Of a stretch of DNA of 64,000 bases, positions 48,167 through 57,470 are shown piece by piece. The notes beneath the pieces were generated by a model. The model did no database searches, had not been told where the DNA came from, and saw nothing but the letters and a program-made list of their open reading frames with translations. A program made the translations under genes and the position numbers. The first letter of the stretch is position 1, and each line of letters opens with the position of its first letter. The DNA is from Dictyoglomus turgidum DSM 6724 (GTDB lineage: Bacteria; Dictyoglomota; Dictyoglomia; Dictyoglomales; Dictyoglomaceae), in assembly GCF_000021645.1 (NCBI RefSeq), contig NC_011661.1, forward strand, positions 528,723-592,722. Reading direction: 5' to 3'.

Positions 48167-49461
48167 GTTTTAAGAAGATCTCTATTGTGGGACTTGGATA
48201 TGTAGGACTTCCTTTAGCCTTAGAGTTTGCAAAGGCTGGATTAATAGTACACGGCATTGAGCAAAATCCTAAAAAAGTCGAGATGGTTAATAAAGGAATT
48301 TCATATATTGACGATGTAAAAAATGATGAACTTTTAGAAGTTGTAAATAAAGGAAATCTTAAAGCTTTTATAGATTTTGAGCCAGTAAAAGATTCTGATG
48401 CTATAATTATTTGTGTACCTACACCTTTAGGTCCTCATAAAGAACCTGATATTTCCTATATTATAAATGTTACCACTGAGATTTCTAAATATTTAAAAAA
48501 AGGACAATTAGTAGTATTAGAGAGTACCACTTATCCCGGAACCACCGAAGAAGTTTTAGTTCCTATATTGGAAAAAAGTGGGCTGAAAGCTGGTGAAGAC
48601 TTTTATGTGGCTTTTTCTCCCGAAAGGGTGGATCCTGGAAATAAAAATTTCACTACTAAGGATATTCCAAAAGTTGTAGGAGGAATAAATGAAGTTTCCA
48701 CAGAAAAGGCGATGAAACTTTACTCCATAATTATCCCCAAGATCCATAAGGTATCTTCTCCAAGGGTCGCTGAAATGGAAAAACTTCTTGAGAATATCTT
48801 TCGCCTCGTAAATATATCTTTCATAAACGAACTGGCGATCCTTTGTAGAAAGATGAATATTGATATTTGGGAAGTAATATCTGCAGCTTCTACAAAACCT
48901 TACGGATTTATGCCCTTTTATCCTGGGCCAGGATTGGGGGGACATTGTATACCCATCGATCCTTTTTATCTTTCCTGGAAGGCTAAGGAGTACGATTTTG
49001 ATGTAAGATTCATAGAGCTTGCGGGTGAGATAAATGATAATATGCCAAGGTATGTGGTCCAATTGGTAATGGAGGCATTGAATAATCATAGAAAGCCGGT
49101 AAATGGATCTAAAATACTTATAATTGGTGTTGCCTATAAACCCAATATAGCAGATCCCAGGGAATCACCCGCTTTGAAAATTATTCCTTTACTTGAAGAT
49201 CTTGGAGGAGAAGTTGAATTTTATGATCCCTATGTATCAGAGATCAAGATTGAGAATAGCAAAACAAAAGAAGTTAAATATATGAAATCCTGTGCATTAG
49301 ATGAAGGTAAAGTTAAAAATACTGATTGTGTTCTTATTGTAACTGACCATGATAACATTGATTATGAGATGATATACAAGAATGCAAAATTAATAGTAGA
49401 TACAAGGAATGCTTTGAGAAAAAGAGGACTTAGTATAGATGAAAGGGTAATTTTGTTATGA
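48163..49461 (+). CDS. UDP-sugar 6-dehydrogenase (WecC/WbpA family)
   Basis: A 432-residue NAD-dependent enzyme oxidising C6 of UDP-HexNAc to a uronic acid. Rossmann GLGYVGLPLALEFAKAG, the linker FSPERVDPGN, catalytic Cys in GLGGHCIPIDPFY (about 263-275) and the C-terminal UDP-binding domain GVAYKPNIADPRESP. Start GTG at 48163. With the next two genes it fits the first steps of UDP-2,3-diacetamido-2,3-dideoxyuronic acid synthesis, but a UDP-ManNAc dehydrogenase role with the epimerase is also possible. Confidence 0.92.
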   Translation: MSFKKISIVGLGYVGLPLALEFAKAGLIVHGIEQNPKKVEMVNKGISYIDDVKNDELLEVVNKGNLKAFIDFEPVKDSDAIIICVPTPLGPHKEPDISYIINVTTEISKYLKKGQLVVLESTTYPGTTEEVLVPILEKSGLKAGEDFYVAFSPERVDPGNKNFTTKDIPKVVGGINEVSTEKAMKLYSIIIPKIHKVSSPRVAEMEKLLENIFRLVNISFINELAILCRKMNIDIWEVISAASTKPYGFMPFYPGPGLGGHCIPIDPFYLSWKAKEYDFDVRFIELAGEINDNMPRYVVQLVMEALNNHRKPVNGSKILIIGVAYKPNIADPRESPALKIIPLLEDLGGEVEFYDPYVSEIKIENSKTKEVKYMKSCALDEGKVKNTDCVLIVTDHDNIDYEMIYKNAKLIVDTRNALRKRGLSIDERVILL

Positions 49462-49485
49462 ATAAATAATTGAGGGAGGAGAAAA

Positions 49486-50433
49486 ATGGATAAATTTATT
49501 GGACTCATAGGGCTTGGATATTGGGGAAAGAATATATTGAGAAATTTATATGAGCTTAATGTTCTTCGTTCTGCGTGTGATTTTGATAAGAGGGTTATTG
49601 AAGAAAGAAGAAAAGATTTCCCAGATGTAAATTATACTCAGAAAATAGAAGATATTTTGCAAGATCAAGAGATAACTGCTGTAGTTATAGCAACCCCTGC
49701 AGTTACCCATTATGATTTAGCTAAAAGGGCTATTCTTTCAGGCAAGGATGTCTTTGTGGAAAAACCTATGACAGTCTCACTAAAAGAAGGAGAAGATTTG
49801 GTTAAGTTGGCGGAGGAAAGAGGAAAAATTCTTATGGTGGGACACATTTTAAAATATCATCCTGCAGTAGTAAAAATGGAAGAAATGGTAAAGAGAGGTG
49901 ATTTGGGAGACATAATGTATATCTACTCCCACAGATTAAATGTGGGAAAGGTAAGGACCGATGAAAATGCATGGTGGAGCCTTGCTCCTCATGATATATC
50001 CTTAATTTTAGAACTTACAGGAGGGATGCCTGTTAAAGTATATTCTCAAGGATTTGGATTTATTACAAAGGGAATTGAAGATGGAGTACTTGCGGCCTTG
50101 GAGTTTGAAAGTGGTATTAAGGCGCACATCTTTGTAAGCTGGTGGCATCCTTTTAAGGAGCAAAGATTAGTAGTAATTGGTAAAAAGGGTATGATAGTTT
50201 TTGATGACAATACAAGGGAAAAATTATTCTTATATCCTCATAAAGTGGAATATAATAATGGTTTTCCTATGCCTAAAAAAGAAGAAATGCAAATTATTCC
50301 TGTGGAAAATGAAGAACCTTTAAAATTAGAGCTTCTCCATTTTATAGAATGTGTAAAAGAAAGGAAAAGACCAAAGACAGATGGATATGAAGGATTAAGA
50401 GTCCTGAAAATACTTGAGCAAGTAATGGGCTAA
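49486..50433 (+). CDS. Gfo/Idh/MocA oxidoreductase (WbpB/WlbA-like)
   Basis: A 315-residue NAD-dependent sugar oxidoreductase: GLIGLGYWGKNILRNL Rossmann start, VFVEKPMTVSLKEGEDLV with the catalytic Lys, GHILKYHPAV and WWSLAPHDISLILEL in the substrate domain. Homologues oxidise C3 of UDP-GlcNAcA so that an aminotransferase can install a 3-amino group. GGGAGGAG before the ATG. It sits between the 6-dehydrogenase and the acetyltransferase; the expected aminotransferase gene is not in the window. Confidence 0.9.
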   Translation: MDKFIGLIGLGYWGKNILRNLYELNVLRSACDFDKRVIEERRKDFPDVNYTQKIEDILQDQEITAVVIATPAVTHYDLAKRAILSGKDVFVEKPMTVSLKEGEDLVKLAEERGKILMVGHILKYHPAVVKMEEMVKRGDLGDIMYIYSHRLNVGKVRTDENAWWSLAPHDISLILELTGGMPVKVYSQGFGFITKGIEDGVLAALEFESGIKAHIFVSWWHPFKEQRLVVIGKKGMIVFDDNTREKLFLYPHKVEYNNGFPMPKKEEMQIIPVENEEPLKLELLHFIECVKERKRPKTDGYEGLRVLKILEQVMG

Positions 50434-50448
50434 AGGAGGATTATAAAT

Positions 50449-51033
50449 ATGTCTAAAGATCTTCATTATTTTGTTCATGAGAGCTCTTATGTAGATGAAG
50501 GTGTAGAGATAGGTGAGGGTACAAAAATTTGGCATTTTTGTCATATATTAAGAGGTAGTAAAATAGGGAAAAATTGTGTTCTTGGACAAAATGTCATGGT
50601 AGGACCAAATGTAAAAATAGGAAATAATGTAAAAATACAAAACAATGTAAGTGTATACGAAGGAGTAGAGATAGAGGATGATGTATTTTGTGGACCATCT
50701 TGTGTATTTACCAATGTCATAAATCCGAGGGCATTTATAGAAAGAAAGAATGAATTTAAAAAGACCAAAGTTAAAAAAGGTGCTACCATAGGTGCAAATG
50801 CCACAATAGTTTGTGGAGTAACCATTGGAGAATATGCTTTTGTAGGAGCGGGAGCGGTAGTAACAAAGGATGTCCCTCCTTATGCCCTTGTGGTAGGAGT
50901 TCCCGCAAGACAGATTGGTTGGGTATGTAAGTGCGGAGTAAGATTAGAATTTGATGATAATGGAAAGGCAGTTTGTAAAGCCTGTGGAGAAAAGTATAGA
51001 TTAGAAGATGGGAGATTAGTAAGTGATGGATGA
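50449..51033 (+). CDS. Hexapeptide-repeat N-acetyltransferase (WbpD/WlbB-like) with zinc ribbon
   Basis: A 194-residue left-handed beta-helix enzyme. Repeats run from [20 protein letters not shown] to [20 protein letters not shown], with FTNVINPR in the loop typical of 3-amino-sugar N-acetyltransferases. A C-terminal zinc ribbon (CKCG and CKACG, about 165-182) is added, as in some WbpD relatives. AAAGGAGG before the ATG. It would acetylate the 3-amino group in the pathway suggested by its neighbours. It is the last intact gene before a scarred stretch. Confidence 0.9.
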   Translation: MSKDLHYFVHESSYVDEGVEIGEGTKIWHFCHILRGSKIGKNCVLGQNVMVGPNVKIGNNVKIQNNVSVYEGVEIEDDVFCGPSCVFTNVINPRAFIERKNEFKKTKVKKGATIGANATIVCGVTIGEYAFVGAGAVVTKDVPPYALVVGVPARQIGWVCKCGVRLEFDDNGKAVCKACGEKYRLEDGRLVSDG

Positions 51034-51084
51034 TGAAAGATAATGTAAGATTGTAATAGAATAGTCTAAATATTGAGGTTTTCA

Positions 51085-51409
51085 CATTTGAGGAGCTTGA
51101 GAAAAATTTATAGTTAGGATATCTTGATATGATAAATTTAGAAAAGAATGCAGAGGTAATCTTAATAGATTCAGGAGGTATCTGAAAAGAAGTCTTCTTG
51201 GATAAAAGTTCCTTGTAGTACTTTAAGGGATAAGGCAGAACGGGTGGAGACAGTAAAGTTTGAGTGGAATAGAGTTGTAGGAGCGGATTGTGATAGAATA
51301 AAATCTGTAGTGGTTTCTATAAGACTAAGGATAGAGGTAGATTTTAAAAGATGAATATTCAGTGGAGAAGATGGTGAAGATGTTAGTAAAGGAGCTACAA
51401 AAATATTAA
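51085..51409 (+). pseudogene. C-terminal fragment of a second UDP-GlcNAc 2-epimerase gene
   Basis: Three frames together read FEELEKNL, GYLDMINLEKNAEVILIDSG, then after a shift WIKVPCSTLRDKAERVETVK, FEWNRVVGADCDRIKS and EYSVEKMVKMLVKELQKY before TAA. These line up with about the last 110 residues of the intact epimerase at 47072-48166, at roughly half identity, with several stops. The first two thirds of the gene are missing. Confidence 0.8.
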
Positions 51410-51540
51410 ATGATGGGAGGAAGTATAAATGCTTTCGCAAGAGTCACATATACTTTGGTTAATTGAAGAAGCTTTAAAAAAAAGTTCAGGAATTTAATTA
51501 TAAATCATATACAAGTGAACTTTATCAACTGTCTTAAAGT

Positions 51541-51645
51541 ATGAGAAATAAATGGGTAAGGGAATATAAATATATAATTAACCAGATTTTGGAAAAATTT
51601 GGCTTACATAAAGAAAGAGGCTCAATATGTTTAGAGTGTTGGTGA
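51541..51645 (+). other. Short ORF or relic overlapping the ATP-grasp start
   Basis: A 34-codon ORF (MRNKWVREYKYIINQILEKF and on) in the scarred gap between the epimerase fragment and the ATP-grasp gene. It has no ribosome site and overlaps the next start by 19 bases. It reads like the helical tail of a lost protein; family not recognised. A second small ORF, MLSQESHILWLIEEALKKSS, precedes it near 51430. Confidence 0.3.
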
Positions 51646-52646
51646 CAAGTGGAAGTTATAAACATTCGATTGCTATTCAGAAATATCTCAAAATTTCTAT
51701 ACCTGATATTTATCTAATTGTTCAAGATGATTCAAAGTTGAATTTCTCTAGGCTATACGGTTATGCTAATGTTATTAAAAGATGTTCATTGGAGGAAGCT
51801 TTACTTGCTAACGATTTTGACATGGTAATTCCAGTAGGTGCTAAAGATATTCTACCTACTTTGAAATATGTCAGAGAGAAGGCAATTTTGCCCTCTGAAG
51901 AAAGTATTAGAGTATGTTTCAATAAATATCAAACTATACAATTGGCTAAAACTTGTGGCGTACCTGTTCCGTTCTCTATACATCTTAAGTCATTGAAAGA
52001 AATTGAGAAAGTAAAGGGAATAGTGAAATTTCCTTGCGTAATAAAACCATCTTCTGAACTTGAGGCAAAGTTTGTTTTTTATGCTAATAATCAAAAAGAA
52101 TTAAATTATTATTTAAATCAGTCATTTAAGATACTTGGAGAGAATTCTCAGCATGGTGTTATTCTTCAAGAATATATTTCTGGAATGGGGGTTGGTTTTT
52201 TTGCTTTATATAAGAAAGGAAATCCTGTAAGAATTTTTATGCACCAACGTCTGAGAGAATGGCCAATTTCAGGGGGAGCAAGTACTGCTGCGAAAGCATT
52301 TTATAGTGATAAGTTAAAAAACTATGGTTTAACTTTGCTTAATACTTTAAATTGGAATGGTGTAGCCATGGTTGAGTTTAAATATAAATATGATGAGGAA
52401 GAATTTTATTTAATAGAAGTAAATCATAAATTCTGGGGATCTTTAGAGTTGGCATTACGTGCAGGAGTTAATTTCCCTGCTGATTTGGTTAGAATTTTTA
52501 GAGGGGAGTCTTTAAGCTATTCAGAGAATTATAACATTAATCAACATTTTTATTGGCCTTTAGATGGTGACATCTTGAATCTTGTGAAAACGAAAAGATT
52601 ATATCTTATTAGAGAGTATTTTAACCCCAATGTATCAACCTGTTGA
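51627..52646 (+). CDS. ATP-grasp carboxylate-amine ligase, possibly cut short by TGA
   Basis: A 339-residue ATP-grasp enzyme: N-terminal pre-ATP domain (ILVTSG-like FRVLVTSGSYKHSIAIQ), FPCVIKPSSELEAKFVF Lys, VILQEYISGMG and NGVAMVEFKYKYDEEEFYLIEVNHKFWGS with the metal Glu/Asn. It links a carboxylate to an amine, plausibly on the sugar polymer. The frame after the TGA (52644-52646) stays open for 21 codons to a TAA that overlaps the PHP ATG as TAATG, suggesting the original gene ended there. Arginine CGN codons are more frequent than in neighbours. Confidence 0.8.
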   Translation: MFRVLVTSGSYKHSIAIQKYLKISIPDIYLIVQDDSKLNFSRLYGYANVIKRCSLEEALLANDFDMVIPVGAKDILPTLKYVREKAILPSEESIRVCFNKYQTIQLAKTCGVPVPFSIHLKSLKEIEKVKGIVKFPCVIKPSSELEAKFVFYANNQKELNYYLNQSFKILGENSQHGVILQEYISGMGVGFFALYKKGNPVRIFMHQRLREWPISGGASTAAKAFYSDKLKNYGLTLLNTLNWNGVAMVEFKYKYDEEEFYLIEVNHKFWGSLELALRAGVNFPADLVRIFRGESLSYSENYNINQHFYWPLDGDILNLVKTKRLYLIREYFNPNVSTC

Positions 52647-52711
52647 GGTGAGTCAATATTAGCAGATATTTTAAAAGTATTAATACTTTTAAAGGACCTA
52701 ATCTTGAAATA

Positions 52712-53446
52712 ATGAAAGCGATATGTCATATTCATACAAAATATTCATTTGATGGTATGATGTCTCCTTCAAAGATCGTAGAATATGCTAAAAGGAGAGT
52801 AATAAATATTCTCTTAATCTGTGACCATGATAGCTTTGAAGGAGCAAGACAAGCTCTGGATTATGCTTACAGTAAAAAAATAGATATATATATTCCTTTC
52901 TCTGCTGAAATCAAAACTGAATATGGTGATATAATTGTTGTTTTAAATGATTTTGACGAGAACTTAAATATTTCAGAGTTGAAGAAATTTGAGACCCTTA
53001 TTCATGTTGTAAAAAATAAGGGTGGAGTAATTATATTGCCTCATCCATATTGCCAACATAGAGATATAGAACGAATTGCTATGAAAGTAGACTGCATAGA
53101 GGTTTTTAACTCTCGCTGTAGCGAGCAACAAAATCAAAAAGCTCTAAATCTTTGTATGCAACTTAATAAGGTACCTATTTATGGGGCTGATGCGCATCTT
53201 TTTTCTGAGTTAGATAATGTAATAGTTTCTTATTCAAATTTTGATAGAAATTTCCCATTCTTATCTTCCTCAGTATTGTTGGCTGGAAGGCAAACTCAAA
53301 ATTATAAGATTCGTATCTCAAGTCTTATTAAAGCAGTTAGAAAACGAAACTTTTATGAGATTGTAAATTTAACCCTTTCTATGATTAAATGGTTATTGAT
53401 AGAGGAAATTTTTGCAAATAGAAGAAAGAATATAGGGAGGAAGTAA
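52712..53446 (+). CDS. PHP-domain phosphoesterase
   Basis: A 244-residue protein of the polymerase/histidinol phosphatase family. HIHTKYSFDGMMSP gives the first metal His pair, ICDHDSFEG the next, and LPHPYC and GADAHLF the later ligands. Such trinuclear-metal enzymes hydrolyse phosphoesters. ATG 52712 shares its A with the apparent old stop of the ATP-grasp gene, and it overlaps the deacetylase gene by one base. Its place between ATP-grasp and deacetylase genes suggests it trims or processes the same glycan precursor. No ribosome site is obvious. Confidence 0.82.
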   Translation: MKAICHIHTKYSFDGMMSPSKIVEYAKRRVINILLICDHDSFEGARQALDYAYSKKIDIYIPFSAEIKTEYGDIIVVLNDFDENLNISELKKFETLIHVVKNKGGVIILPHPYCQHRDIERIAMKVDCIEVFNSRCSEQQNQKALNLCMQLNKVPIYGADAHLFSELDNVIVSYSNFDRNFPFLSSSVLLAGRQTQNYKIRISSLIKAVRKRNFYEIVNLTLSMIKWLLIEEIFANRRKNIGRK

Positions 53447-54858
53447 TGAGCACTCTAATTGTTAGTATTCCAGAAAATTTCTATTTACAAGAGTTCAACT
53501 ATATCATAAAAGTGCTCTTGATAGATTTTCTTGGTTTGGATTATACACTTGAAATGTATGATGGTGATAAAGTAAAGATTAGACTCAAAGGGGACGAATC
53601 AGATAAGGCCCTGAGTATTGAAAATATATTATTTAATACACCCACCGAAGAATGGCTGAAAGAATCATCCTTGCCACTATCTCCTCTTCCTCGATGGAAT
53701 ATATTAGATGATTTACCAGAAGTTAGATTATGCAAGAAAGATTTACCTATAATTTATGGAAGATTGTTATCTAATGGAAGATATTTTGATCAGGGGAAAA
53801 ATTTTATACATTTAGGTGTTGATATCTTTGGTTCTTGTTTCTTTATGCTAACAAGATATGAAGAAATAATAGTTTCGGAAAGAGATGAGCATGAAAGATT
53901 TCCAGCAAAAGCCTCATTAGCTTATCGAGAGGGATTTCTTTCTCGTCCTATAGTAAATGAGTATGTTGAAATCTTATGGGCTTTGCTAAAACGGCTTTGG
54001 CCAGGTTTGGAAAGAAAGCAACATAGTTATAAAGTTTTATTAACACATGATGTTGATCATCCTTTTGTGGTCTATGATCAAAGTTGGTATCAAATACTCC
54101 GTAATGTTAGTGCTGATTTAATTAATCGCAAGAATATTAGTCTTAGCTTTCAAAGAATAAAGTGTAAAGTCAAAAATGACCCTAAACTTGATCCAGCTAA
54201 TACTTTTGATTTTATTATGGATCTAAGTGAAAAAAATGGATTACAAAGCGAGTTTTATTTTATTACTGATCATCCTGCAGGGACTTTAGATGGAAGTGAT
54301 TATTCTCTTGAATCACCCTATATACAAGTTTTAATTGACAGGATTTATAAGCGTGGCCATCGGATTGGGTTACATGCAAGTTATAATAGTTATTGTGATT
54401 CTCAACAAATAAAAAGGGAGTTTGAAAAGTTAATTATGTTAGCGGAAAAACTTAGCATTAAGCAAGATTCTTACGGTGGAAGGCAGCATTATTTACGCTG
54501 GAAAAATCCAACTACATGGCAAAATTGGGAAGACACAGGACTTAATTACGATAGTACTTTATCATTTGCTGATTATGCAGGATTTAGGACAGGGGTTTGT
54601 TATGAATATCCTGTTTATAATCTTGTTACACGTAAAAGCTTGAATCTTTTTGAGAAGCCTCTTATAGTTATGGATGTAACTCTCTTTGGGAGTAGCTATA
54701 TGAACTTGAAAGTAGAGGAGAGTTTTAGATATGTAGAACATTTATCTAAATGTTGTCGCCTTTTTGGAGGAACTTTTGTTTTACTTTGGCATAATACTTC
54801 TCTTATAGAAAAATGGCAAAAGAACATTTATAGAGATGTTCTTTATAATATTATTTAG
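53446..54858 (+). CDS. Polysaccharide deacetylase-like protein with DUF7033-type N-terminus
   Basis: A 470-residue cytoplasmic protein. The N-terminal 180 residues (FNYIIKVLLIDFLGLDYTLE, LGVDIFGSCFFMLTRYEE, REGFLSRPIVNEYVE) match the domain that precedes NodB-like deacetylases in polysaccharide loci; the C-terminal part has LTHDVDH (metal Asp/His) and RIGLHASYNS (metal His). It probably removes acyl groups from a glycan or nucleotide sugar. Overlaps the PHP gene by one base. CGT/CGC/CGG arginine codons are unusually frequent (about eleven). Confidence 0.82.
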   Translation: MSTLIVSIPENFYLQEFNYIIKVLLIDFLGLDYTLEMYDGDKVKIRLKGDESDKALSIENILFNTPTEEWLKESSLPLSPLPRWNILDDLPEVRLCKKDLPIIYGRLLSNGRYFDQGKNFIHLGVDIFGSCFFMLTRYEEIIVSERDEHERFPAKASLAYREGFLSRPIVNEYVEILWALLKRLWPGLERKQHSYKVLLTHDVDHPFVVYDQSWYQILRNVSADLINRKNISLSFQRIKCKVKNDPKLDPANTFDFIMDLSEKNGLQSEFYFITDHPAGTLDGSDYSLESPYIQVLIDRIYKRGHRIGLHASYNSYCDSQQIKREFEKLIMLAEKLSIKQDSYGGRQHYLRWKNPTTWQNWEDTGLNYDSTLSFADYAGFRTGVCYEYPVYNLVTRKSLNLFEKPLIVMDVTLFGSSYMNLKVEESFRYVEHLSKCCRLFGGTFVLLWHNTSLIEKWQKNIYRDVLYNII

Positions 54859-54870
54859 GATTAAAAGCCT

Positions 54871-55023
54871 ATGAGAAATACTTTTAAAAATGAGAGTTGG
54901 GTATGTATAAATAAAGGGAAAGTTTACGGCAGAAACTTAATTAAAATTATTTTGGTTGTAGGCGTAAGACCTCAGTTTAGAAAACTTGCTGAAGAGGAAT
55001 ATAATAAAGATGTATGGTCTTAA
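54871..55023 (+). pseudogene. N-terminal fragment of a UDP-GlcNAc 2-epimerase gene
   Basis: A 50-codon ORF whose middle reads IKIILVVGVRPQFRKLAEEE, close to VISIVGARPQFIKLAP at the start of the intact epimerase. Upstream residues and the tail do not fit the family. It is separated from the C-terminal fragment by the three-gene cassette, in reversed order. It overlaps the start of the polymerase gene. Confidence 0.6.
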
Positions 55024-56359
55024 AAAGTTGAAAGTCAATATTAATAACTCTACTTTAAAAGTTTTTAATTCTATTTTTACGGTATTAGTTTATTGTTTAA
55101 TTTTATTGTCCGAATCTCTGTTTAAGTATCCTGAAATCTATTTTGCGCTTTTTCTAACAGCGGGTGTTTATAAGGCAGATCCAAGATTAAATTTTCTGCC
55201 TAAATTTCTCGATCTTACAGTATTTTTTGGGTTTTTAACTACTCTGGGGGTTTTGTATAATATTTTGAAAGGAGAATTAAAACCCATTCTACCCCCTATA
55301 AAAATTTTTTTATCATATATATTTATAGTTCTATTAGGGATTTTAAGTCTTTCATATACTTTAGCTCCTATTTATGGAACTGAAAAAATTCTCAGATTCA
55401 TAATTATTACATCGCCTGCTTTCTTTTTTCCTATAATGCTTTTCCAAAAGAAAGAAGTATATGTGAGATTCTTTGCTGTGTTCGTTATTATTGCTATTAT
55501 TATGAGTTTTGATATCATAACAGGTGGATTAGCTCCTGGAGAGACTGGTTTTCACGAAGCACTTGGTTCAAACTATTTAGCAGTTGGGAGAATTAGTGGA
55601 ATTGCGATATTATCAGCCCTATCGCTCTTTTTTGTGATAAAACAAAAATTATATAAGTTTTGTCTTCTCTTTATTATGGGACTTTTTATTTTTAATATGT
55701 TCATATCTGGTGGTAGAGGTCCTTTAGTAAGTCTTGCTTTTAGTTTTGTTTTTATCTTCATATATCTGGTAATAATGAATTTATTCAAAATTAAAGAAAA
55801 CAAATTTACAATAAATAAAAGAGATTTCAAGTTACTATCATACATATTTTTAATTTTTGTATTTGCTTTATTTGTCGTTGTATATTTTAAAGATTATTTC
55901 TCAATTATTTTTTATAGACTAATGTTATTAGAAAATTTAGAAGGTACTTCGATAGAGACAAGGTTAAAATTGTATAATACAGCAATAAATTCTCTTAAGG
56001 ACTTCCCAAGAAATATAGTGGGTTTAGGAATAGGGGGCTTTAGTGTGTTTTACAATGGATATGATGCACCCAGGGGTTTGTATCCTCATAATATCTTTTT
56101 AGAAATTGGTTCTGAATTAGGTATTTTAGGACTTTTTGCCTTTATTTTTGTTATATGTAAAAGTATTATAGTGGCTTTTGATAATATAAAAAAATCGAAA
56201 TTAGAGTGGAACTATTACATAAACATTAGTTTACTGATGAGTCTTATTTTTATGCTTATTAATTCTTCGGTATCTGGAGATATAAATGATAATCGATTGC
56301 TATTTACTACTTTGGGATTAATTTGGGCAAGAAGGAGGATTTCAAATAATGAAAGCTAA
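55010..56359 (+). CDS. O-antigen polymerase/ligase-like membrane protein (Wzy/WaaL type)
   Basis: A 449-residue protein with about eleven helices and the large loop typical of Wzy_C: ISGGRGPLVSLAFS, then RLKLYNTAINSLKDFPRNIV, LGIGGFSVFYNGYDAPRGLY and PHNIFLEIGSELGILGLFAF. The PHN(I)FLE His motif is the family hallmark. Start taken at ATG 55010 near a weak GAGG; a TTG at 54986 lies in the epimerase fragment. It would polymerise repeat units on the outer face of the membrane. Overlaps the next gene by 11 bases. Confidence 0.85.
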   Translation: MYGLKKLKVNINNSTLKVFNSIFTVLVYCLILLSESLFKYPEIYFALFLTAGVYKADPRLNFLPKFLDLTVFFGFLTTLGVLYNILKGELKPILPPIKIFLSYIFIVLLGILSLSYTLAPIYGTEKILRFIIITSPAFFFPIMLFQKKEVYVRFFAVFVIIAIIMSFDIITGGLAPGETGFHEALGSNYLAVGRISGIAILSALSLFFVIKQKLYKFCLLFIMGLFIFNMFISGGRGPLVSLAFSFVFIFIYLVIMNLFKIKENKFTINKRDFKLLSYIFLIFVFALFVVVYFKDYFSIIFYRLMLLENLEGTSIETRLKLYNTAINSLKDFPRNIVGLGIGGFSVFYNGYDAPRGLYPHNIFLEIGSELGILGLFAFIFVICKSIIVAFDNIKKSKLEWNYYINISLLMSLIFMLINSSVSGDINDNRLLFTTLGLIWARRRISNNES

Positions 56360-57470
56360 AGTTTGTCACATAACTACCGTACATTCTCCATTTGATGTTC
56401 GTATATTTCACAAGGAATGTAAAACTCTTGCAAAATCGGGTTATGAGGTTTACCTTATTGCTCAGCATGATAAAGAAGAGATTGTAGATGGAATACATTT
56501 AATCCCTTTGCCTATAGTGAGAAGTAGGATTAGGAGGATGATTTATTTACCTATTAGAGCTCTCAAAGAGGCATTGAAACTAAAAGCAAACATTTATCAT
56601 TTCCATGATCCTGAGCTGATTCCTATAGGTGTCTTGTTAAAAGTCTTTGCTAAAGGAAAGGTTATATATGATGTTCATGAGGATGTTCCTAAACAGATAA
56701 TGTCAAAATATTGGATACCTAAAAAATTAAGAGGTATTATTTCTTTTATAGTAAATCTAGGAGAGAAGAAATTTTCTTTTTTATTTGATGCTATTATAAC
56801 CGCTACAGATGATATATTGAAAAATTTCTCTTTTTATAGAAACGCCATCTCGATAAAAAATTACCCAATGTTGTCAAAATTTTTAGAGGTTAAAGGCAAA
56901 GAAAAAAAAGATGATGTGTTTAAAATAATTTATATAGGAGGACTTTCAAAAATAAGAGGAATAAGTGAGGTAGTAAAAGCCCTTGAATATGTAGATTCTA
57001 ATAAAGAAGTTCGCTTGATTTTATGTGGAAAATTTTCCCCAATTGAATATGAAAAAGAAGTTCGAAATCTTAAAGGCTTTGAGAAAGTAGATTATCTTGG
57101 ATGGTTAGAGCCAGATGAAGTAGTAAATAAGCTTGTAGATGTAGATGCAGGTATTGTATGTTTACATCCAATAACAAATTATGTTACTGCGTTACCTGTT
57201 AAACTCTTTGAATATATGGCTGCTGGGCTTCCTGTTATTGCTTCTAATTTTCCTCTTTGGAGAGAAATTGTTGAAGGAAATAATTGTGGTATATGTGTTG
57301 ATCCTCTTAATCCAAAAGAAATTGCAGAAGCAATAAAATATTTAATAGAGCATCTAGATAAGGCTCAAAAAATGGGAGAAAATGGTAAAAAAGCTGTTTT
57401 AGAGAAATATAATTGGGAAAAAGAGAGTGAAAAACTCATTAAATTGTATGAGGATTTACTACATGGCTAA
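56349..57470 (+). CDS. Glycosyltransferase family 4
   Basis: A 373-residue GT-B fold enzyme. N-terminal HITTVHSPFDVRIFHKECKT and YHFHDPELIPIG, then donor-binding YIGGLSKIRGISEVVKALEY and the sugar-nucleotide motif PVKLFEYMAAGLPVIASNFP. Retaining GT4 enzymes use nucleotide-activated sugars. Starts inside the polymerase gene and overlaps the next transferase by eight bases. Sugar specificity not predictable. Confidence 0.9.
   Translation: MKAKVCHITTVHSPFDVRIFHKECKTLAKSGYEVYLIAQHDKEEIVDGIHLIPLPIVRSRIRRMIYLPIRALKEALKLKANIYHFHDPELIPIGVLLKVFAKGKVIYDVHEDVPKQIMSKYWIPKKLRGIISFIVNLGEKKFSFLFDAIITATDDILKNFSFYRNAISIKNYPMLSKFLEVKGKEKKDDVFKIIYIGGLSKIRGISEVVKALEYVDSNKEVRLILCGKFSPIEYEKEVRNLKGFEKVDYLGWLEPDEVVNKLVDVDAGIVCLHPITNYVTALPVKLFEYMAAGLPVIASNFPLWREIVEGNNCGICVDPLNPKEIAEAIKYLIEHLDKAQKMGENGKKAVLEKYNWEKESEKLIKLYEDLLHG

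Noticed and set aside
48556-49089. Minus-strand ORF of 177 codons inside the UDP-sugar dehydrogenase gene
   Set aside because: Shadow of a strongly conserved gene; Tyr/His/Ser-rich translation typical of antisense frames.
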